Source: UMGS172 sp045636945 (GTDB taxonomy: Bacteria; Bacillota; Clostridia; Oscillospirales; Acutalibacteraceae). Taken from it: 64,000 nt of DNA. A model generated the notes under the pieces. The model did no database searches and was not told the DNA's origin. It was given only the letters and a program-made list of their open reading frames with translations. The translations under genes and the position numbers were made by a program. Positions 1-9,928 of the stretch are shown piece after piece. The DNA is taken from the NCBI GenBank assembly GCA_045636945.1, contig JAZTYO010000017.1:21665-85664 (forward strand), written 5' to 3'. The first letter of the stretch is position 1. Each line of letters opens with the position of its first letter.

Positions 1-576
1 GTCGGTATCGTTGCAACCGATGCTGATAAGAATAATTCGAACCTTTGCGCTAACGGTGCTGCCAAGATTTCGAGATTTGTCCGTCTTTGCGATGCTTTCT
101 CGCTTCCCGTTGTTACCTTGCTTAACTGCGCAGGCTTTATGGGCTCTGCTGATGATGAACTTGACGGTTCAGTTCGTGCTGTTGCCGCTTTGACCGGTGC
201 TTATGCCGAGGCCACAACCGCTAAGATTTGCGTAATCGTCGGCAAGGCTTACGGTGCCGCATTTACTGCGATGGCAGGCAAAGGTGCTGGTGCTGATTAC
301 GTTATTGCTTATGCAGATGCCGCAATCTGTGCTTTGAATCCTGCTACTGCAGTTCAGTTCCTATATAAGGAACGTCTTGGAGAGGAAAAGAGGGAAGACC
401 TCGAGAAGGAATATGCACTTTGTGAAGGCTCACCTTTTAAGGCCGCTGTTAACGGTGCCATTGATGATATCATCACTCCCGATAATGCTGCAGGCTCTGT
501 TATTGCCGCATTGCAGATGATGGCTTCCAAGAGAGTATCAACCATTGAGAAAAAACATTCTAATATGCCTTATTAA
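1..576 (+). CDS. Carboxyltransferase subunit, C-terminal part (5' end outside window)
   Basis: The reading frame is open from the first base, so the gene begins outside the window; 191 residues are visible. They match the C-terminal subdomain of acyl-CoA-type biotin carboxyltransferases (the 12S/MmdA/AccD-A superfamily), with a KAYGAAFTAM segment followed by GADYVIAYADAAICALNP. The usual acidic-Pro-Gly-Phe element appears as NCAGF, so the protein is a divergent member. Such subunits move a carboxyl group between biotin and an acyl-CoA in the cytoplasm. A biotin carrier follows 23 bp downstream and an oxaloacetate/pyruvate carboxyltransferase after that, which supports a shared enzyme. The acyl-CoA substrate cannot be told from this fragment. 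Confidence 0.75.
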   Translation, partial: VGIVATDADKNNSNLCANGAAKISRFVRLCDAFSLPVVTLLNCAGFMGSADDELDGSVRAVAALTGAYAEATTAKICVIVGKAYGAAFTAMAGKGAGADYVIAYADAAICALNPATAVQFLYKERLGEEKREDLEKEYALCEGSPFKAAVNGAIDDIITPDNAAGSVIAALQMMASKRVSTIEKKHSNMPY

Positions 577-599
577 GGTGTAAACGGAGGATTATAAAT

Positions 600-995
600 A
601 TGAGACAGTTTAAGATTACAGTTAATGGAAAAGCTTATGATGTTCAGGTTGAGGAATGTGGAGTAGCTTCTGCACCCGCTGTTTCAGCACCTGTTGCAGC
701 TCCCGTAGCACCTGTTGCAGCCCCCGCTGCCTCTGTCACCGAAGCAGCACCTGCACCTGTTGCAGCTGCTTCTGCCGGTGAGGGTACACCTATTGAAGCT
801 CCTATGCCCGGTACTATTCTTAAGGTGTTGGTTTCCAACGGTCAAGCAATCAAGGCCGGAGATACAGTTGTTGTTCTCGAGGCTATGAAGATGGAGAATG
901 AGATTACCGCCGCTTGTGACGGTACCGTAACCTCTGTTTGCGTCAACCAGGGTGACTCTGTTGATGCAGGTAAGGTTTTAGTCACTATTAAGTAA
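600..995 (+). CDS. Biotin carboxyl carrier protein
   Basis: This 131-residue protein has a short N-terminal strand region, a flexible Ala/Pro/Val-rich linker (about residues 25-60) and a C-terminal biotinyl domain. The biotinylation motif EAMKMEN places the modified lysine at residue 97. This is the usual layout of the 1.3S/gamma-type carriers of decarboxylases and transcarboxylases. It shuttles carboxybiotin between the two flanking carboxyltransferase subunits. The start has a GGAGG ribosome site (acggaggatt) just upstream. Carrier identity is certain; the enzyme it serves is inferred from its neighbours. Confidence 0.93.
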   Translation: MRQFKITVNGKAYDVQVEECGVASAPAVSAPVAAPVAPVAAPAASVTEAAPAPVAAASAGEGTPIEAPMPGTILKVLVSNGQAIKAGDTVVVLEAMKMENEITAACDGTVTSVCVNQGDSVDAGKVLVTIK

Positions 996-1021
996 TTTTC
1001 TAAGAAAAGTGAGGTGCTTTT

Positions 1022-2425
1022 ATGGCACATAAAATAGGTATTACCGAAACCTTGTTGCGTGATGCTCACCAGTCACTTCTCGCAACTCGTATGACTACTG
1101 AGGATATGCTCCCCATTTTGCCTCTGCTTGACAAAATAGGCTTTCATTCTTTGGAATGTTGGGGTGGAGCAACCTATGACTCCTGCCTTCGTTTCCTAAA
1201 CGAGGACCCTTGGGAGAGATTGCGTATTATCCGCGAAAATTGCCCAAATACCAAGTTGCAGATGCTTTTCCGCGGTCAGAATATGCTTGGCTACCGTCAT
1301 TATGCTGACGACGTTGTTGAATATCTTGTTCAGAAGTCGGTTGCAAACGGTATTGATATAATCCGTATTTTCGATGCTTTGAACGATATCCGTAACCTTG
1401 AAACTGCTATTAAGGCAACTAAGAGGGAAAACGGTGCACACGTTCAGGGTGCAGTTTCTTATACTACGGGTCCTGTTTTTGATGTTGAGTATTATGTAAA
1501 TTACGCAAAGCAGTTGGAAAATATCGGTGCGGACTCTCTCTGTATCAAGGATATGGCTGCATTGCTTACTCCTTATCAGACCTATGACCTTGTTAAGGCT
1601 TTGAAGGAGTCGACCAAGCTTCCTATTCAGGTTCACTCTCATGCAACCTCAGGTCTTGGCTCTATGGTTCTTTTGAAGGCTATCGAAGCAGGTGCAGACG
1701 TTGTTGATACCGCTATGTCGCCTTTGTCTAGCGGTACTTCTCATCCTGCTACCGAGTCTATGGTTGCCGCTTTGGCAGGTACTGAGTTTGATACCGGTCT
1801 TAACCTGGAGGCTCTTGATGAGATTGCAAAGTACGTTACAACTCTTCGTGAGAAGTATATTGCAGAGGGTACTTTAAGTCCTAAGATGCTTGCATCCGAT
1901 GCAAAGGCTTTGATTTATCAGGTTCCCGGCGGTATGCTTTCTAACCTCCTTTCTCAGTTGAAGCAGGCAGGTAAGGAAGATAAGCTTACTGAGGTGCTTG
2001 AGGAAGTTCCCAAGGTTCGTGCCGATTGCGGATATCCTCCGCTTGTAACTCCTTCTTCCCAGATTGTCGGCACTCAGGCTGTTTACAACGTCATTATGGG
2101 TGAGCGTTACAAGATGGTTACTAAGGAATTCAAGGGTATTGTAAAGGGTGAGTACGGTACTACTCCCGTTGCTATAGACCCCGAGTTCCAGAAGAAGATT
2201 ATCGGTGATGAAGAGCCTATTACCTGCCGTCCTGCAGATTTGCTTGAGCCCGAGCTTGATAAGCTTCGTGAAGAGTGTGCCAAGTGGTCTGAGCAGGAGG
2301 AAGACGTGCTTTCTTATGCACAGTTTCCGAAGGTTGCTGTTGATTTCTTTGAGAAGAGAGCAAATAAAAAGTATAAGGTTGATGCCGCAAACGCTGATGC
2401 TGAAAATAAAGTCCATCCGATGTAA
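1022..2425 (+). CDS. Oxaloacetate/pyruvate carboxyltransferase subunit (OadA/5S-like)
   Basis: The 467-residue protein begins with the signature LLRDAHQSLLATRM of the pyruvate carboxyltransferase TIM barrel (HMGL-like domain, roughly residues 5-270) and continues into the PYC/OadA conserved domain. Metal-ligand segments include the VHSHATSGLG stretch. It ends without a C-terminal biotinyl domain, unlike the longer Klebsiella OadA, consistent with the separate carrier encoded upstream. It should transfer CO2 between oxaloacetate/pyruvate and biotin. No membrane beta subunit of a sodium-pump decarboxylase is adjacent, so a soluble transcarboxylase is at least as likely as a decarboxylase. Confidence 0.9.
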   Translation: MAHKIGITETLLRDAHQSLLATRMTTEDMLPILPLLDKIGFHSLECWGGATYDSCLRFLNEDPWERLRIIRENCPNTKLQMLFRGQNMLGYRHYADDVVEYLVQKSVANGIDIIRIFDALNDIRNLETAIKATKRENGAHVQGAVSYTTGPVFDVEYYVNYAKQLENIGADSLCIKDMAALLTPYQTYDLVKALKESTKLPIQVHSHATSGLGSMVLLKAIEAGADVVDTAMSPLSSGTSHPATESMVAALAGTEFDTGLNLEALDEIAKYVTTLREKYIAEGTLSPKMLASDAKALIYQVPGGMLSNLLSQLKQAGKEDKLTEVLEEVPKVRADCGYPPLVTPSSQIVGTQAVYNVIMGERYKMVTKEFKGIVKGEYGTTPVAIDPEFQKKIIGDEEPITCRPADLLEPELDKLREECAKWSEQEEDVLSYAQFPKVAVDFFEKRANKKYKVDAANADAENKVHPM

Positions 2426-2433
2426 AAAAATGC

Positions 2434-2462
2434 TTGCATTATTTTACTTTGTGTGATATAAT
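2434..2462 (+). promoter_or_regulatory. SigA-type promoter for secG
   Basis: TTGCAT at 2434-2439 and TATAAT at 2457-2462 are separated by 17 bp, directly after the stop codon of the carboxyltransferase gene. This gives secG its own transcription start. Confidence 0.75.
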
Positions 2463-2515
2463 AACTGCACTTGATTAAATTATTATCGGTTTAACCGTTA
2501 GATTGGAGTTTAAAA

Positions 2516-2761
2516 ATGGGCGTCGGTGAAATTATTGTTGGATCTTTGATGATCTTATTTTCTATTGTTATTGTTGCTATGATTCTGCTTCAGCAGAGCC
2601 GTCGTAGCGGTGTAGGCGCAATTTCCGGCGGTATTGATACCTTTCTTTCGAAGAATAAAGCAAGAGATCTTGATTCCAAGCTTTCTCGCTTGACCAAGTA
2701 TATTGCTATCCTTTTCTTCGTATTGTCAATTGTAGCAAACGTTATTGCTCTTACTAAATAA
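2516..2761 (+). CDS. secG: Preprotein translocase subunit SecG
   Basis: This 81-residue membrane protein has two hydrophobic helices (about residues 5-24 and 60-79) around the conserved QQSRRSGVGAISGG loop typical of SecG. SecG joins SecY and SecE in the translocon and assists SecA-driven export across the cytoplasmic membrane. It has its own promoter upstream and a strong terminator downstream, so it is probably transcribed alone. Length and topology match the family. Confidence 0.92.
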   Translation: MGVGEIIVGSLMILFSIVIVAMILLQQSRRSGVGAISGGIDTFLSKNKARDLDSKLSRLTKYIAILFFVLSIVANVIALTK

Positions 2762-2775
2762 TTGATAAAACTTTT

Positions 2776-2815
2776 AACCGCTCTGTTAAAAAACAGAGCG
2801 GTTTTTCTTTTTTTG
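2776..2815 (+). terminator. Intrinsic terminator after secG
   Basis: A perfect 12-bp stem (2776-2787 with 2792-2803, four-A loop) is followed by a T-rich run. Confidence 0.92.
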
Positions 2816-2878
2816 TCCCAAAATCGGGACATATTATAAAATATAATAACATAAGATGATTTGAAAGGGGAAATCATC

Positions 2879-3139
2879 TTGCAATTTATTAAAACATCAT
2901 TTATTATTATATTGGTTGTGTATATACTTTTTCTGATATATTTTTTGTACAAAAACGGTAAGGTGTTAAGAACACTTTTGATATCGGCTTTGTCGGGTAT
3001 TTTAGTGTTTGCCGCAGTTAATCTTTTTTCAGGAATTTCGGGTGTATCAATACCTGTGAATTTTTGGACAACTACGTCATCGGCTGTTTTTGGAATCCCC
3101 GGAGTGTTGGGTTTGCTTACTTTAAGATTATTCTTTTAA
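2879..3139 (+). CDS. bofA: BofA-like pro-sigma-K processing inhibitor family protein
   Basis: The product is about 86 residues. It is almost entirely hydrophobic, with helices at the N-terminus and at about residues 35-55. It ends with the family pattern NLFSGISGVSIPVN...GIPGVLGLL. In Bacillus, BofA sits in the mother-cell membrane and holds the SpoIVFB protease inactive so that pro-sigma-K is cleaved late in sporulation. The TTG at 2879 is chosen because GAAAGGGG lies 8 bases upstream; an in-frame TTG at 2861 has no such site. It lies 12 bp before addB. Whether it controls sigma-K here is unproven because no SpoIVFB is in the window. Confidence 0.75.
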   Translation: MQFIKTSFIIILVVYILFLIYFLYKNGKVLRTLLISALSGILVFAAVNLFSGISGVSIPVNFWTTTSSAVFGIPGVLGLLTLRLFF

Positions 3140-3151
3140 AAGAGGTATAGG

Positions 3152-6100
3152 ATGTTAAAGCTTATTTTAGGAAGACAAAAATCGGGCAAAACACACTGTT
3201 GTCTTGAATTGGCGGAGCAGTGTGTCAATAACGGCGAAAACGTTATTATGCTTGTACCCGAGCAATATTCGTTCGAGTGTCAGAAGCATTTGCTCGAATC
3301 TTTGGGTGCATCGGTGTCTAATAAAATAGAGATACATAGCTTCACAAGTCTTTGTGAGGCTATTTGTGGTGTTTTTGGCGGTGTTGCAGGTCATATTGTT
3401 GACGACGGAACAAGATATATCCTTGTAGGACAGGCTATACGTTCGGTCAAAGACAACCTTAATATCTACGGTAAATATTCCGATTCGCAAGCCTTTATTA
3501 AGAATATAATGTCGGTAATTACCGAGTTTAAGCAGTCGTCGGTTACTCATGAAATGTTATCTCAGCTTGCCCAAAACACTGAATCTGAGATTTTTAAGAA
3601 TAAACTTTTAGATACCTCTTTAATAATATCGGCTTATGATGCCTTACTGAAAAACCGTTTTATTGACCCTATGGACCTTGTTGAACGTACTTTAGGCGTT
3701 ATGAAGGATAATTCCTTCTTTAATCGTAAAACAGTCATTATCGATGAATTTAAGGGCTTTACCGAATCGCAGTTTGGTCTGCTTGACCGTTTGGTTGCAG
3801 GTTCCAATAAGGTATATGTATCACTTTGCTGTGATTCTACCGTATCGAACGGTGAAACCGATATTTTTAACAATATCAAATACTCTGCACAGCGTTTATT
3901 GACTATTGCTTCTAATCATAACGTCGCTGTAGAAGAAAGTGAAATTTTATCGGGAGAAAAGTATTTTTCGGATGATATTAATGCACTTGAATGCTTTTTA
4001 GCTGATAAGACTAAAGTAGTATACGAGAATCCTGCAAGTAACATCACCGTTTGCAGTGCTGCAGATATATATGACGAAATCGATAACTGCTTTAACACCA
4101 TAAGACGTATGGTCCGCACCGAGAATTATAGATATCGCGATTTTGTTATAATCTCGCGCGACAGTAATGCTTACTCAAATGTTATTGCTGATGTTGCAGA
4201 TATTTATGATATTCCTTGCTACGTTGACCGTCGAATGGAGGTTTCAAAGCTTCCATTGTCGGTGTTCATAGTTTCGGCTATTTCGGCAGCTATGTCTTAC
4301 GATACCGAGGAAATTTTAAAGTTTGTAAAGAGTGGTTTGTTAGGTCTTAGTGTCGACGAGGTTTCAAAGCTTGAAAATTATGTTTATATCTGGAGTATAA
4401 ATGGTAATAAGTGGCTCGACGATTGGTCCATGAGCTTTGGCGGTCTTGATAAACCTGCTGATGAAACGGAAATTAAAGAAATCAATGCCATCAGACTTAA
4501 AGTGATTAAGCCGTTGAAGAATCTTAGATTCAATCTTAAAGGTAACGTTGAGGAAATGTGTTCAAGCCTTCTCAAGCTTATTGACGATTGTTCAACTATT
4601 GATGCTTTGAGGGGTTATACTTATGAACTTGAAGCTAACGGTGAATATGAGCAAGCCGAGTATCAACGTGCAGGATATGACGCGTTTATCAAGGTTTTGG
4701 ACAAGCTTTGTGCCGTATCGGATGACGGAGAGATTAAGCCTCGCGATTTCCTTGATATGCTCAAAGTTTCATTGTCGTATGAAACTGTCGGTGAGATTCC
4801 TCAGACAAATGACCAGGTTATTTACGGCACTGCCGACCGTATTCGCCCAATGCGACCCCGAGTAGTCTTTGTTGTTGGTGCAAATCAGGATGCTTTTCCT
4901 GCCGCTATAGTTGATTCGGGTCTTTTTTCACAATCCGAACGAGAAATTATGATTGACAACAAAATGAGGATTGCCGACCGTTCACTGTCCGACTGTCTTG
5001 ATGAGAAATACCTGTTCTATTATGCTGTTACCTGTGGCTTTGAAAAGGTGTTTTTGTCCTATTGTCGCACGTCGATGTCGGGTGCTGAAATGGAGCCATC
5101 AATCGAGGTTAACTCTATTAGAAAAGCATTCCCTAACTGTAATGTAAATGTTCTTGACGATGATTTTAGTTTAGATAACTGTGAGATCAAAGAGGCCTCT
5201 TTCCGTAAACTTGCTGAGCATTACCGTGACAATTCGGAAGATGTTGCAGGACTTAGGTCTTATTTTGGTAACTTAGAGGGATATAAAGAACGACTGGATG
5301 CACTCGAGTTTTACTCAAAATCGCAAAAAGCTGAAATATCAAATTCTTCTGCTTTGGGAATCTACGGTGATGTTTTAAGACTTTCTGCCTCAAAAGTAGA
5401 TGACTTTGCAGGCTGTAAGTTTATGTACTTCTGCAAGCATGGTCTTGAGGCAAAACGTCTTGATAAGGTCGATTTTGACCGCAGAACAAGAGGTAATATT
5501 GTTCACGATGTGCTTGAAAATTTTGTTAAGAACCATTTCGATGACATTGGTGCATTGGATAGTGACAATATTAAGACCGAAACCGATGAATTGTGTGACA
5601 ATTACTTAAAGGCAAATTGTAGTGACGTATCACAGCTTGATGAGAAATTCTCATATATGATGTCAATAGTTAAAGATACCGTTTGGAAGCTTGCCGTTGC
5701 TTTAAATAATGAGTTTAAACAAAGTGGATTCAGACCTAAATTCTGCGAGCTTGGTGTTGGTAGCGGTAAGGACGTTAAAGGTATTGATTTAAAGACCGAT
5801 AAAGGCAACAGTATTACCCTTAACGGTTATATCGACCGTGTTGATACCACTTCCGACGGTAAGGTCAGAGTAATTGATTATAAAACAGGTAGTAAGGGAG
5901 ATTCGTTTAAGCTTGCCGAGATTCTGAACGGTAAGAATCTTCAGATGCTACTGTATTTGCACGCAATTCTTAAAAACGGCAGTCAACTCATTGACGCAAA
6001 AACACCGGCAGGTGTTTTGTATTTCCCTGCAAAACGTCACGTTGGTACTGCTCAATCGGATTATGTTAAGATGAACGGAGTAGTGCTTGATGATGTTGCG

Positions 6101-6451
6101 ACCTTGACTCAAATGGAGTCAACCCTTGAGGGTAAGCTGATTCCAGCACACACAAGACCTAATTCAACTTCGTTTTACAGCAAAGAAGCTTTACTTTCTG
6201 AAGCTGATTTCAAGGCGGTTTTCAACTATATTGAATTTCTTTTACAAAGAATCGGTAATAGCATTATGAATGGCGATATTCAGCCTAAACCGCTAAAAAC
6301 AGGGGAGAGGTTTACCTGCGAATACTGTGATTACCGTTCGGTTTGCCGATTTGACCCGTTCCGCGATTTTGCGGAGAGTATTAATTGTAACAATTCAGAG
6401 GCTATTGAGCAGATTAGAAAAACAATAGAGGAGGCACAAAATGGCAATTGA
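3152..6451 (+). CDS. addB: AddAB helicase-nuclease subunit AddB
   Basis: AddB is the second subunit of the Gram-positive RecBCD equivalent, which resects double-strand breaks to load RecA. The 1099 residues fit the family. A Walker A-like GRQKSGKT lies at residues 7-14, an inactivated UvrD-like helicase body follows, and a PD-(D/E)XK nuclease is near the C-terminus (DYKTGSKG around residue 908). Cysteines that would ligate the 4Fe-4S clasp are present as CKFMYFC (about residue 754) and CEYCDYRSVC (about residue 1055). The stop overlaps the addA start by 11 bp, indicating translational coupling. Confidence 0.96.
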   Translation: MLKLILGRQKSGKTHCCLELAEQCVNNGENVIMLVPEQYSFECQKHLLESLGASVSNKIEIHSFTSLCEAICGVFGGVAGHIVDDGTRYILVGQAIRSVKDNLNIYGKYSDSQAFIKNIMSVITEFKQSSVTHEMLSQLAQNTESEIFKNKLLDTSLIISAYDALLKNRFIDPMDLVERTLGVMKDNSFFNRKTVIIDEFKGFTESQFGLLDRLVAGSNKVYVSLCCDSTVSNGETDIFNNIKYSAQRLLTIASNHNVAVEESEILSGEKYFSDDINALECFLADKTKVVYENPASNITVCSAADIYDEIDNCFNTIRRMVRTENYRYRDFVIISRDSNAYSNVIADVADIYDIPCYVDRRMEVSKLPLSVFIVSAISAAMSYDTEEILKFVKSGLLGLSVDEVSKLENYVYIWSINGNKWLDDWSMSFGGLDKPADETEIKEINAIRLKVIKPLKNLRFNLKGNVEEMCSSLLKLIDDCSTIDALRGYTYELEANGEYEQAEYQRAGYDAFIKVLDKLCAVSDDGEIKPRDFLDMLKVSLSYETVGEIPQTNDQVIYGTADRIRPMRPRVVFVVGANQDAFPAAIVDSGLFSQSEREIMIDNKMRIADRSLSDCLDEKYLFYYAVTCGFEKVFLSYCRTSMSGAEMEPSIEVNSIRKAFPNCNVNVLDDDFSLDNCEIKEASFRKLAEHYRDNSEDVAGLRSYFGNLEGYKERLDALEFYSKSQKAEISNSSALGIYGDVLRLSASKVDDFAGCKFMYFCKHGLEAKRLDKVDFDRRTRGNIVHDVLENFVKNHFDDIGALDSDNIKTETDELCDNYLKANCSDVSQLDEKFSYMMSIVKDTVWKLAVALNNEFKQSGFRPKFCELGVGSGKDVKGIDLKTDKGNSITLNGYIDRVDTTSDGKVRVIDYKTGSKGDSFKLAEILNGKNLQMLLYLHAILKNGSQLIDAKTPAGVLYFPAKRHVGTAQSDYVKMNGVVLDDVATLTQMESTLEGKLIPAHTRPNSTSFYSKEALLSEADFKAVFNYIEFLLQRIGNSIMNGDIQPKPLKTGERFTCEYCDYRSVCRFDPFRDFAESINCNNSEAIEQIRKTIEEAQNGN

Positions 6452-9400
6452 ATTTACTAAAGACCAACAAAAAGCTATTGGTGCCAAGGGTACGGTTTTA
6501 GTTGCTGCAGCTGCGGGTTCGGGCAAGACTGCAGTTCTGACCGAACGTGTTATTCGCAGAATATGTGACCCTAACGACCCTGCCTCTATCGACCGTATGC
6601 TTATTGTTACCTTTACCAATGCCTCGGCACTTGAGATGAGGGTGAGAATAGGTAAAAAGTTAGATGAATATTGCTCTGAACATCCTAACGATTCTGCCGC
6701 TTTAAAGCAAAAAATGTTGTTAAGAAGTGCAAAAATTTGCACTATAGACTCTTTTTGCGGCGATTTGGTTCGCAAATATTTCGGTCAACTTGGCATAAAT
6801 CCCGATTTTACTGTTGCAACCGATGCACAAACCTCTGCACTAAAAGAAAAGGCTCTTAAAGACGTTTTGGCCAAACATTTTGCTGTGCCTTCGGCAGATT
6901 TTAACCATCTTTGTGAAACCTTTTCCATTTACGACGGCGACAGCAATATCAAAGATGCTATTTTAAGCATTTATGATTTCAGCCTTTGTATGTCACGTCC
7001 CGAGCATTGGCTGAAGACATCGGTTAATCATTATTTCCCGGAAAAAATTAATTCATCTGTCTTTGCCGACGTAATCTATAAAAATGCAAAACGAAAACTG
7101 CTTTCTTCAAGAGAAAGTGCTGAGTTCATTCTTCGTGAATGTGTCGGTACCGAGTTTGAGGATGCTTGGTTTAAGGGTTTTAGTGACACAGTTGAATATA
7201 TAAACGAAATGCTTTCGGTATCCGCTTCTAAAAATTGGAATAGGCTTTACGATTTATCTATAAATTTTGAGAAAACGGACGTAAAGACCGTAAGAAAGGC
7301 TGAAAATACAAATCTTCGCGATGTTATGAAGGTTATTCGCGAGAGGATATATAAAGACGTTCAGTCGGTGTCAGCCGAAATGTGCGGTACCGAACAAGAG
7401 GCTTTGGATGGCTTGAATACCACAGGTGCTTTGGTTGGATGCCTCGTTGAGCTTGTCAATGAATTTTCTTCAAAATATCTCGAACTGCTTTTGTCTAAAA
7501 ATCTTCTTACGTTCGGTTTGATTGAGCAGTTTGCTTTAAAATTGCTTTGTGTTGAAACCGAAGAAGGTCTTGTGCCGTCCGAACTTTCACGTGATGTCTG
7601 CAAGCTGTATGACGAGGTTTTGGTTGACGAGTATCAGGATAATAACGACCTTCAGGATTCACTCTTTTTTGCCGTTTCTGACAGCGGTAAGCATCTGTTT
7701 ATGGTTGGTGATGTCAAGCAGAGTATCTACGGCTTCAGAAACGCCAATCCCGATAATTTCCTGCGTCATAAGGATACATATTCCGATTTTGACGGTGAAA
7801 CTTCTCCATCTAAGGTTATTTTAAAATCCAATTTCCGTAGCAGAAGCGGAGTTTGTGGCTTTGTAAACGGTATTTTCAAAGTGCTTATGCATCAAGATAC
7901 CTCAAATATGGATTACGGCACCGACGAAATGCTCGACCCAGGTGCAAGTTATCCTGATAGTTCTGCTTTTAAGGCCGAAGTCAATATTGTTACCAATTCC
8001 GGTTCGGGTGCCGACCGTGATATTGCCGATGCCGAATCGGTTGCCGATTATATCGTATCGGTAATGAATGAGGATGCGTTTTTAAAGAACGGTGATACCG
8101 AATTGCGAAAGGCCGAGTTTAAAGATTTTGCAATTTTGTTGCGTTCACCGAGAAAAAGGGTAAAGTATTATATCGATGCTTTACGCAAAAGAGGCATACC
8201 TGCTGCATTTGATTCGGGTGAGTTCTTTACTGCACCTGAAATATTGACAGCTATGTCAATTTTAAGAGTTATTGATAATCCTCTCCACGACATTCCGTTG
8301 TTGTCTGCTATGACGTCGGTGGCATTTGGCTTTACGTTTGATGATGTTGCCAAAATTAAATCAAACTTTAGTGGCAATAATCTTTATCAAAGGGTTATTA
8401 AGTCGTCACTAAACGGTGATATTAAAGCACAAAAACTTCTTGAAACAGTATCTCAGCTTCGTAAAAGAGCAGCAACAATGTCGGTCGCTTCTTTGATTAA
8501 TGTGGTCTACCGTGTAACCTGCTTGCAGGAGATTTTTAGCTCGTTTGATGACGGAATTCAGAAAAAAGCCAACCTTGTTTCATTACTGTCAATGGCATCG
8601 GATTTTGACGGATTCTCAGACGGTGGCTTGTCGGGCTTTATTACTCATTTTGAACATTCTGCAGCTGAAAAAAGCAGTAGTTCAAAGTCGGTTGGCGGTA
8701 GTGTCAATGCCGTTAAGATTATGAGCTTTCACGGGTCTAAAGGCTTGCAGTTTCCTGTATGTATCGTTGCAGGATGCGGTAACGGTTTCAATAAAACAGA
8801 CCTTAACAAGCAGATTATCACTAACGGTAAATACGGTATCGGTATGAGCTTTGTAGATAGCGGTATTAAGTATAATACCGTTGCCAAAAATGTTTTGAAA
8901 TCAGCTTATACAAGTAAAATGATTTCCGAGGAAATACGTCTTTTGTACGTCGCTATGACCCGTGCAGAGGAACGCTTGATGCTGTCGATTTCGTGTAACG
9001 ATTTTAAGAAAGACGTAAGAGATGGTGTTGCTTCTCTTGGACTTTCAGCATACGATTCCAACAAAATTCCTGCAGAAAAGGTGCTTTGTTCAGACGGTTA
9101 CAAGCCCATGCTTTTGTGTTCTTTGTTGATGCAAAAGGATGGTGATAAACTTTGTGAAGCGGTAAATCTACCTGCTTTGGGATTCAAAAACGAGGGTGAG
9201 TTTAAGCTTTCTGTTGCCACTTCTTACGTTTATAGCGGTGTTAAGGTTTCATCGGAAACCTCAACAGATTCAGTAGTGGTCAACCCTGAAATTATCGATA
9301 TGCTGAATGAACGGTTTGAATATGAGTATCCATTTAAAGATGAGTGTATTACACCTTCCAAGATGGCAGTAACTAAACTTGTTCACGGTGATGCTCGACA

Positions 9401-9920
9401 GTTTGCCTTTAATGCAAGACCGAGATTTTTGTCAAAAGCAGGTTTGACTCCTGCAGAAAGAGGCACTGCATTACATAAATTTATGCAGTTTGCAAATTTC
9501 GAATATGCTGAAAAGGATGCCGATGCAGAGGTTAAAAGGCTGTATGAATTCGAGTTTATAAGTGAACAAGAGGCCGATTCTATCGACCGCAATCTGCTTA
9601 ATAAATTCTTTAAGAGCAATCTTTATAACCGAATAAAAAATGCTGACAAGCTATGGCGAGAGTATAAGTTTATGGTTAACTATCCTTATAACGACCAACA
9701 AACCATTGTTCAAGGTATTGCCGACTGTATGTTTGAGGAAAACGGTAAGCTCATTATAGTTGATTTTAAAACCGATAATGTTAAGGATATGACGGTACTG
9801 TCTGACCGTTACTCTCAGCAGTTGGCAATATATAAGGATGCACTTTCGGAAATTTTTGAAAAGAACGTCAGTGAATGTATTATATATTCAATGACCTTAA
9901 GTGATGGAATTAATGTATAG
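6441..9920 (+). CDS. addA: AddAB helicase-nuclease subunit AddA
   Basis: AddA supplies the motor helicase and one nuclease of the break-resection complex. The 1159-residue chain carries Walker A AAAGSGKTAVLTE near residue 25, the UvrD motif II VDEYQDNN near residue 393, a late helicase motif LLYVAMTRAEERL, and a C-terminal nuclease motif IIVDFKTDN near residue 1108. It overlaps addB by 11 bp and is followed 8 bp later by ybaK. It is the only gene in the window that ends in TAG; a TGA follows three codons later in frame. Confidence 0.97.
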   Translation: MAIEFTKDQQKAIGAKGTVLVAAAAGSGKTAVLTERVIRRICDPNDPASIDRMLIVTFTNASALEMRVRIGKKLDEYCSEHPNDSAALKQKMLLRSAKICTIDSFCGDLVRKYFGQLGINPDFTVATDAQTSALKEKALKDVLAKHFAVPSADFNHLCETFSIYDGDSNIKDAILSIYDFSLCMSRPEHWLKTSVNHYFPEKINSSVFADVIYKNAKRKLLSSRESAEFILRECVGTEFEDAWFKGFSDTVEYINEMLSVSASKNWNRLYDLSINFEKTDVKTVRKAENTNLRDVMKVIRERIYKDVQSVSAEMCGTEQEALDGLNTTGALVGCLVELVNEFSSKYLELLLSKNLLTFGLIEQFALKLLCVETEEGLVPSELSRDVCKLYDEVLVDEYQDNNDLQDSLFFAVSDSGKHLFMVGDVKQSIYGFRNANPDNFLRHKDTYSDFDGETSPSKVILKSNFRSRSGVCGFVNGIFKVLMHQDTSNMDYGTDEMLDPGASYPDSSAFKAEVNIVTNSGSGADRDIADAESVADYIVSVMNEDAFLKNGDTELRKAEFKDFAILLRSPRKRVKYYIDALRKRGIPAAFDSGEFFTAPEILTAMSILRVIDNPLHDIPLLSAMTSVAFGFTFDDVAKIKSNFSGNNLYQRVIKSSLNGDIKAQKLLETVSQLRKRAATMSVASLINVVYRVTCLQEIFSSFDDGIQKKANLVSLLSMASDFDGFSDGGLSGFITHFEHSAAEKSSSSKSVGGSVNAVKIMSFHGSKGLQFPVCIVAGCGNGFNKTDLNKQIITNGKYGIGMSFVDSGIKYNTVAKNVLKSAYTSKMISEEIRLLYVAMTRAEERLMLSISCNDFKKDVRDGVASLGLSAYDSNKIPAEKVLCSDGYKPMLLCSLLMQKDGDKLCEAVNLPALGFKNEGEFKLSVATSYVYSGVKVSSETSTDSVVVNPEIIDMLNERFEYEYPFKDECITPSKMAVTKLVHGDARQFAFNARPRFLSKAGLTPAERGTALHKFMQFANFEYAEKDADAEVKRLYEFEFISEQEADSIDRNLLNKFFKSNLYNRIKNADKLWREYKFMVNYPYNDQQTIVQGIADCMFEENGKLIIVDFKTDNVKDMTVLSDRYSQQLAIYKDALSEIFEKNVSECIIYSMTLSDGINV

Positions 9921-9928
9921 GTGATTTT

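Noticed and set aside
2811..2850. Operator GTCCC-AAAATC-GGGAC upstream of bofA.
   Set aside because: A 5-bp arm palindrome of this kind is common by chance, and the promoter around it is poorly defined.
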